25,563 nucleotides of DNA, taken from Actinocrinis sp035650855. GTDB lineage: Bacteria; Actinomycetota; Actinomycetes; Streptomycetales; Catenulisporaceae. The DNA is taken from contig NZ_DASRGV010000298.1 in the NCBI RefSeq assembly GCF_035650855.1, positions 1 through 25,563 of the forward strand, written 5' to 3'. This document shows positions 21,170 through 25,563 of the stretch, one piece after another; position 1 is the first letter of the stretch, and the number at the start of each line of letters is the position of its first letter. The position numbers were made by a program, and so were the translations under genes. The notes below the pieces were generated by a model. That model was not told the origin of the DNA and did not search any database. It saw only the letters and a list, made by a program, of their open reading frames with translations.

Positions 21170-21991
21170 ATGGGTGAGGCGAGTGGGGACCGGCGCGAGT
21201 TCGTGACTCGGCGTCAGGCGGGAGATTCGGAGACCGTTCGGGCTAATCGGCGGTGGTGGGACGGCGCGTCGGACTGGTATCAGGACGAGCATGGCGAGTT
21301 CCTCGGTGACGCGCGGTTCCTGTGGGGACCGGAGGGTTTATACGAGGACGATGCACGGTTGCTCGGCGCGGTATCCGGCAGGCGGGTGCTTGAGGTCGGC
21401 TGCGGCGCGGCGCAGTGTTCTCGCTGGCTGGCGAAGCAGGGTGCGGACGTGGTGGCGTTCGACCTGTCGTGGCGCCAGCTGCAACACGCGAGGCGAATCG
21501 ACGAAACCCTTAACGAGCCGCCGCTGCGCCTGGTGCAGGCCGATGCGACGGTCCTCCCGTTTGCGGATGAATCGTTCGATATCGCATGCTCGGCGTTCGG
21601 CGCGGTGCCGTTCGTCGCGGACTCGGCTTCCGTGATGCGCGAGGTCGCACGGGTGCTGCGGCCAGGCGGCCGGTGGGTGTTCGCGGTAACGCATCCCTTC
21701 CGCTGGTGTCTGCCGGACGACGGCGGAGAGGGCGGCCTACGCATCCGCGACTCCTACTTCGACCGGCGCCCTTACGTGGAGCAGGACGAGGATGGCGTCG
21801 CGACGTACGTAGAGCACCATCGGACGCTCGGCGACCGTGTGCGTGAACTGACCGCCGCCGGCCTCGTGCTGCTGGATCTCGTCGAGCCGGAGTATCCGGA
21901 GGACATGGACGACCGATGGGGCGGGGGCTGGTCGAAGCTGCGCGGGCGCCTGGTCCCCGGCACGGCGATCTTCGTGACCGAGAAGCGTTAG
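21170..21991 (+). CDS. Class I SAM-dependent methyltransferase
   Basis: This is a 273-aa methyltransferase of the UbiE/type-11 kind. The SAM-binding motif I is RVLEVGCGAAQCSRWLAKQG (about residues 72-91). It is followed by motif II VVAFDLSWRQL, the acidic QADATVLPF, motif IV FDIACSAFGAVPFV, and EVARVLRPGGRWVFAVTHP. The C-terminal segment with RRPYVEQDEDGVATYVEHHRTLGD is seen in many actinobacterial members of unknown substrate. ATG 21170 follows a GGAAGGG run by about 7-8 nt. No partner gene indicates a target. The gene lies divergent from rpsA, sharing a 278-nt control region; TAGCGT (21134-21139) is a possible -10. The call is firm for family and open for substrate. Confidence 0.9.
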   Translation: MGEASGDRREFVTRRQAGDSETVRANRRWWDGASDWYQDEHGEFLGDARFLWGPEGLYEDDARLLGAVSGRRVLEVGCGAAQCSRWLAKQGADVVAFDLSWRQLQHARRIDETLNEPPLRLVQADATVLPFADESFDIACSAFGAVPFVADSASVMREVARVLRPGGRWVFAVTHPFRWCLPDDGGEGGLRIRDSYFDRRPYVEQDEDGVATYVEHHRTLGDRVRELTAAGLVLLDLVEPEYPEDMDDRWGGGWSKLRGRLVPGTAIFVTEKR

Positions 21992-22140
21992 CCGGTCGCT
22001 GCCTTCCTCGTTGACCGCGCTCCGGTACGCGCCGGGCGGCTGGTACCGGCGCAGCGGTGCGGATACAGTCCTGAGCCGACACGCGCGGGACCGGCAGGCA
22101 CGAACCTCCCGCGACCGCTTTCCCGGAAGGGGCGCCGCCC

Positions 22141-23427
22141 ATGGCCCGCCGCCACCCCGCCGACAACGCTCTCCTGGTGGCCGTCGGCACACTGGTCGGC
22201 AGCGTGCTGTCCTACGGCTTCAGCTTCGCGCTGGCCCACCTGCTCGACCAGACCGGTTACGGGCAGATCGGCTCGCTGCTGATGATCTCGCTGGTGGCCT
22301 CGATCCCGGCGACGGCGATCCAGGCGGTCACGGCGCGCCGGATCGCCAGCGCGGGGCCGCTCGACGCCCCGGGGCTGCGCGCGCTGACCGGACCGCTGGT
22401 GCGCTGGTCGCTGCTGGTCGGGCTGGGCACGACTGTGCTGCTCGCAGCGCTGGCCCCGGCGGTGTCCGCGCTGCTGCCCGCGGTATCGACGGGAGAGGTC
22501 GCGTGGACCGCGCTGAGCCTCGTCCCGAACGCGTTGATCTTCTGCTACCTGGGTGTCGCGCAGGGCAGCTCGCGGTTCCGCGCCTTCTCGGTCCTGTTCG
22601 TGGGCTTCAACGGGGCGAAGCTGCTGGCCGGCGTCGTCGCGGGCGCGGCGGGCGCGCGACCGGGCCTGATCATGGGCGTCGTGGCCGCCTCCTGGTTCGC
22701 GACGGCGGCGGCAGCGCACTACGGACTGGCGGACATCGTCGGCAAGCCGCACTTGGTGCGCGGGCTCGGCTACGTGCACGAACTGGGCACGGCTTCGTGG
22801 AGCCTCGGCGCGGTACTCGTCCTCTCGCTGCTGGACGGCCTGCTCGCAGCGCACTACTTCAACGGGGACGTGCTCGGCCGGTACCAGGCAGGCGCGCTGT
22901 TCACCCGTGCAGGCTATTTCGGACCGCAGTTCGTCGGCGTGCTGGCCTATCCGAAGCTCGCCGTACCGGAGACCCGGCGCAAGGCGCTCACCACCGCGGT
23001 GGTGCTTTCAGTCGGAATCGGGCTGCTCATCGTCGCGTGCACGCTCTTCGCCGCCAGTCCGATAATCCGCGTCGCGTTCGGCGCCAAGTACCTCGGCGGC
23101 GCAGGCACGCACTTCGACCTCGTCTCGGCCGCTTGGCTGTTCGCGCTGGCGGGGGCCACGCAGGCGCTGGTGCAGCTGGCGCTGCTGGACGCGGTGGCCC
23201 GGCGATCGCACGTGATCGGATGGCTGGTCTTCGGCGGGATAGTGATCGAGGCCGCGATCATCCTCGGGTTCGCGCATCACACCGCGACGCAGCTGATCGG
23301 GACCGCGGCCTGCTGCGGAACGGTCACCGCGGTGGTGAGTCTCACCGTGTCGACGCTCGCCCGGCATCACGCCGCCGCGCAGCACCCGGCGCAGCCGAAC
23401 TCCGAGTACGTCACCGCAACGCCCTGA
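22141..23427 (+). CDS. MOP-superfamily polysaccharide flippase-like membrane protein
   Basis: This 428-aa protein has about twelve hydrophobic helices and resembles Wzx/MATE-type lipid-linked oligosaccharide flippases. The first segment LVGSVLSYGFSFALAHLLDQTGYGQIGSLLMI matches the family's N-terminal pattern, in which a helix is followed by a GxYG-like turn. Further on are RYQAGALFTRAGYFGPQFVGVLAYPKLA and a repeat-like second half starting near residue 280. Such proteins move undecaprenyl- or decaprenyl-linked sugars across the membrane. ATG 22141 has GGAAGGGG about 10 nt upstream. No glycosyltransferase lies directly beside it, so the substrate is unknown; the DPA operon and the PIG-V-like enzyme elsewhere in the window are only thematic links. 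The upstream gap (21992-22140) shows nothing clear. Confidence 0.75.
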   Translation: MARRHPADNALLVAVGTLVGSVLSYGFSFALAHLLDQTGYGQIGSLLMISLVASIPATAIQAVTARRIASAGPLDAPGLRALTGPLVRWSLLVGLGTTVLLAALAPAVSALLPAVSTGEVAWTALSLVPNALIFCYLGVAQGSSRFRAFSVLFVGFNGAKLLAGVVAGAAGARPGLIMGVVAASWFATAAAAHYGLADIVGKPHLVRGLGYVHELGTASWSLGAVLVLSLLDGLLAAHYFNGDVLGRYQAGALFTRAGYFGPQFVGVLAYPKLAVPETRRKALTTAVVLSVGIGLLIVACTLFAASPIIRVAFGAKYLGGAGTHFDLVSAAWLFALAGATQALVQLALLDAVARRSHVIGWLVFGGIVIEAAIILGFAHHTATQLIGTAACCGTVTAVVSLTVSTLARHHAAAQHPAQPNSEYVTATP

Positions 23428-23556
23428 TTTCGGGTTTGTCGCCCTTGCGTGTGACAGCGGTACGAAAGAACTCTGCGTTACCGCGTGCGGCGACGCCCTA
23501 CAGGTTCCGATCGGAGTATGTGGGGCGCCCACATGCGCGTGACCGCAGCATGACCC

Positions 23557-23562
23557 TACGGT
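23557..23562 (+). promoter_or_regulatory. Candidate -10 element of a leaderless dehydrogenase transcript
   Basis: TACGGT fits TANNNT and ends 7 nt before ATG 23570, with no Shine-Dalgarno sequence in between. The arrangement mirrors those at uvrB and the Nudix gene. The rest of the gap 23428-23556 holds no feature I could support. Confidence 0.5.
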
Positions 23563-23569
23563 CGGGACC

Positions 23570-24349
23570 ATGACAACGGTGGATCTGGCGCCCGAGACCG
23601 ACAAGGTGGACCTGACCGGCCGCACCGCGCTGGTCACCGGCGCCGCGAGCGGGATCGGGCGGGCGTGCGCGGTGGCGTTCGCGGCGGCCGGAGCGCGGGT
23701 GCGCGCGGTGGACCTGGACGAGGCCGGAGCCGCCGAGGTGGCGGCGGCGATCGGCGGCGAGGGGCGGGGGGTCGATCTGGCCGAGCTTGACGCGCTGCCC
23801 GTCCTGGCCGCCGACGCGGACATCATCGTGAACAACGCCGGCTTCCAGGTGGTGCGGCCGGTCGAGCAGTTCCCGCCGGAAACCTTCCGGCGGATGCTGG
23901 CCGTGATGGTCGAGGCGCCGTTTCGGCTGGTGCGCGGCGCGCTGCCGGGGATGTACGAGCGCGGCTGGGGCCGGGTGGTGAACATCTCCTCGGTGCACGG
24001 GTTGCGCGCCTCGGCGTACAAGGCGGGCTACGTGACGGCGAAGCACGCGCTCGAAGGCTTCTCCAAGGTGGTGGCGGTCGAGGGCGGCCCGCGCGGGGTG
24101 ACCTCGAACTGCATCAATCCCGGCTACGTTCGCACGCCCCTGGTCGAACAGCAGATCGCGGAACAGGCGGCCGCGCACGGCATACCGGAGGACCGGGTCG
24201 TCGGCGAGGTGCTGCTGGCCAGGTCGGCGACGAAGCGGCTGATCGAGCCGGCCGAGGTCGCGCAGCTGGCGGTGTACCTGTGCTCCCCCGGCGCCTCCTT
24301 CATCAACGGCGCGTCGCTCGCCGTCGACGGGGCCTGGACCGCGCAGTAG
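23570..24349 (+). CDS. 3-Hydroxybutyrate dehydrogenase (SDR)
   Basis: This 259-aa short-chain dehydrogenase interconverts 3-hydroxybutyrate and acetoacetate with NAD. It has the cofactor motif TGAASGIG (residues 23-30), NNAG (about 88-91), and the catalytic Ser141, Tyr154 and Lys158 (YVTAK). The carboxylate-binding set known for Pseudomonas 3-hydroxybutyrate dehydrogenase (Gln, His, Lys, Gln) has counterparts at Gln93, His143, Lys151 and Gln195, shifted by one. This supports the specific name over a generic SDR. INPGYVRTPLVEQQI and the late INGASLAVDGAW segment are also typical. A GAF-domain regulator starts 44 nt downstream in the same direction, probably in the same transcript. The pathway would be ketone-body or PHB-monomer use. 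Confidence 0.87.
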   Translation: MTTVDLAPETDKVDLTGRTALVTGAASGIGRACAVAFAAAGARVRAVDLDEAGAAEVAAAIGGEGRGVDLAELDALPVLAADADIIVNNAGFQVVRPVEQFPPETFRRMLAVMVEAPFRLVRGALPGMYERGWGRVVNISSVHGLRASAYKAGYVTAKHALEGFSKVVAVEGGPRGVTSNCINPGYVRTPLVEQQIAEQAAAHGIPEDRVVGEVLLARSATKRLIEPAEVAQLAVYLCSPGASFINGASLAVDGAWTAQ

Positions 24350-24393
24350 CTCCCGACCACACTGGGTCGCGCGAGGGTGAATGGAAGACGGCA

Positions 24394-25563
24394 ATGGACG
24401 TTAACGCCAAGACGGACCTCAACGGCACACCTACCGCAAGCGCCGCAGCGGCCGCGAGCGCTTCGGGCGGGACAGCGGCTGATGCCGAGCTGCCGTTTCT
24501 CAGCCTCTTGGTCCAGGACGCCTCCGCCGTCGAGTACGACGCCCCGCTTGCCCGCGCGCATGACGAGGGCGCCGGCCCCGAAGCGATCGCCCGGTTGGAG
24601 CGAGCCCGGACGCTTGCCTTGCGCGTGCGTGCGACGCTGCGTGAACAGCGGCGGCGCGAGACGGAACTGACCGCGTTATTCGAGACCGCCAGCGACTTGG
24701 CGGGTCTGCGCGACTTGGACTCGGTACTGCGTGCGATCGTCGTGAGGGCACGCAAGCTGTTGAACACAGACGTCGCGTACCTGACACTGAACGACCCTGC
24801 CGCGGACGACACGTATATGCGGGTGACCGATGGCTCGGTCTCCGCGAAGTTCCAACAGGTGCGGCTCGGTATGGGCGAGGGGCTGGGCGGCCTCGTCGCA
24901 CAGACCGCCTCGCCTTATGTCACAGCGGACTACCTGAACGACGCCCAGTTCAACCACACGCGCTCGATCGACGCGGCAGTGCACGAAGAAGGCCTGGTCG
25001 CGATTCTCGGCGTGCCGCTGCTGTCCAACGGGCGCGTGATCGGCGTCCTGTTCGCCTCCGACCGGCGGGTCCGGCCGTTCAGCCGGGACGAGATCGCCCT
25101 GCTCAGCTCGCTGGCCACGCATGCCGCGATCGCGATCGAGTCGGCGAATCAACTGGCCGAGACGAAGGCGGCGCTCGCGGAGCTGGCCGAGGCGAGCCGC
25201 ACCATCCAAGCGCACAGCGCTTCCGTGGAGCGCGCCGCGGAAGCCCATGAGGCGCTGACCGGTCTGCTGCTGCGCGGCGCGGGCCTGGGCGAGCTGGCCG
25301 CGTCCGTCGCCGAACTGCTCGGCGGCTCGGTCGCGATCGTGGACGACACCGGGCGCTGCCTGTGCGGGCTGCTTGAGCCGGACGAGCGGGACGCGGTCGA
25401 GGCGGCCGCGGCGCAGTCGGCGAAGACCGGTCGCGCGCTGCCGGCCGGCCGGCTGTGGGTCGCGGCGGTGACCACGGGCCAGGAGCGGCTGGGCGCGCTG
25501 GTGCTGCGCGGGCGGCCCGAACTGGATCTGGAGAGCGCTGATCAGCGGATCTTGGAGCGCGCG
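24394..25563 (+). CDS. GAF-domain transcriptional regulator, PucR/CdaR-like, 5' part
   Basis: The window ends inside this gene; 390 codons are visible without a stop. ATG 24394 follows a short GGAAG purine run. A flexible Ala-rich leader (1-30) is followed by a short helical region, then a GAF domain (about residues 95-245) with FETASDLAGLRDLDSVLRAIV, LGMGEGLGGLVAQTASPYVTADYL, ILGVPLLSNGRVIGVLFASDR and RDEIALLSSLATHAAIAIESA (each in part). A coiled-coil-like helix (about 247-285) leads to a second sensory-like region with VAIVDDTGRCLCGL. This layout is usual for actinobacterial regulators that end with a PucR-type helix-turn-helix, which would lie beyond the window. It probably controls the adjacent 3-hydroxybutyrate dehydrogenase. 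The GAF call is firm; the HTH is inferred. Confidence 0.8.
   Translation, partial: MDVNAKTDLNGTPTASAAAAASASGGTAADAELPFLSLLVQDASAVEYDAPLARAHDEGAGPEAIARLERARTLALRVRATLREQRRRETELTALFETASDLAGLRDLDSVLRAIVVRARKLLNTDVAYLTLNDPAADDTYMRVTDGSVSAKFQQVRLGMGEGLGGLVAQTASPYVTADYLNDAQFNHTRSIDAAVHEEGLVAILGVPLLSNGRVIGVLFASDRRVRPFSRDEIALLSSLATHAAIAIESANQLAETKAALAELAEASRTIQAHSASVERAAEAHEALTGLLLRGAGLGELAASVAELLGGSVAIVDDTGRCLCGLLEPDERDAVEAAAAQSAKTGRALPAGRLWVAAVTTGQERLGALVLRGRPELDLESADQRILERA

Noticed and set aside
1..25563. Mobile element, CRISPR array, tRNA or rRNA
   Set aside because: No transposase or integrase motif, no regularly spaced repeats with spacers, and no cloverleaf or rRNA-like segment was found by eye. 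The only repeats are short and local.

Overview
The window is a 25.6 kb piece of a high-GC actinomycete chromosome. GC is very high at third codon positions, GTG starts are frequent, the yybP-ykoY leader is of the actinobacterial type, and rpsA, coaE, uvrB and terC lie close together as they do across Actinobacteria. A decaprenyl-phosphoryl-arabinose (DPA) operon, a PIG-V-like mannosyltransferase and a secreted GH92 mannosidase suggest a filamentous soil actinomycete with an elaborate cell envelope. The genus cannot be fixed from the sequence alone; Catenulisporales-like is a guess. No mobile element, CRISPR array, rRNA or tRNA was seen.

Layout. 1-2747 (+): the 3' end of a metallo-beta-lactamase-fold hydrolase, an unrecognised 448-aa protein with a Gly/Ala-rich N-terminus, and a CmpX/MscS-type membrane protein. 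2764-3133: a strong hairpin and three 16-bp tandem repeats, which run into the stop codon of a small minus-strand gene. 3219-8429 (-): a PIG-V-like mannosyltransferase, then a secreted PI-PLC-like phosphodiesterase and a secreted GH92 alpha-mannosidase with a ricin-type lectin tail; the last two form a tight operon. 8520-9773 (-): terC preceded by a manganese (yybP-ykoY) riboswitch whose 3' P1 strand can instead pair with the Shine-Dalgarno sequence. 10060-12769 (+): a GAF/PP2C(SpoIIE)/ATPase signalling protein with internal 72-bp repeats, and a Nudix hydrolase. 12892-14994 (-): uvrB. 15073-18361 (-): the DPA operon (phosphoribosyltransferase, DprE1, DprE2). 18545-20891 (-): rpsA then coaE, separated by a 17-bp perfect terminator. 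21170-25563 (+): a SAM methyltransferase, a MOP-type flippase, a 3-hydroxybutyrate dehydrogenase and a GAF-containing regulator cut by the window end.

How the genes work together. Housekeeping functions (translation, CoA synthesis, excision repair, metal homeostasis) form the backbone. Inserted among them are envelope or glycoconjugate functions: DPA as arabinofuranose donor, a polyprenol-dependent mannosyltransferase, a flippase, and a secreted pair that could cut mannosylated phosphoinositides. The most notable observations are the PIG-V/PI-PLC/GH92 cluster, the terC riboswitch with mutually exclusive P1 and anti-SD pairings, a DprE1 with Ala at the benzothiazinone-target Cys position, a duplicated uvrB 3' end, and three genes whose -10 hexamers sit 6-7 nt before ATG, as in leaderless transcripts.
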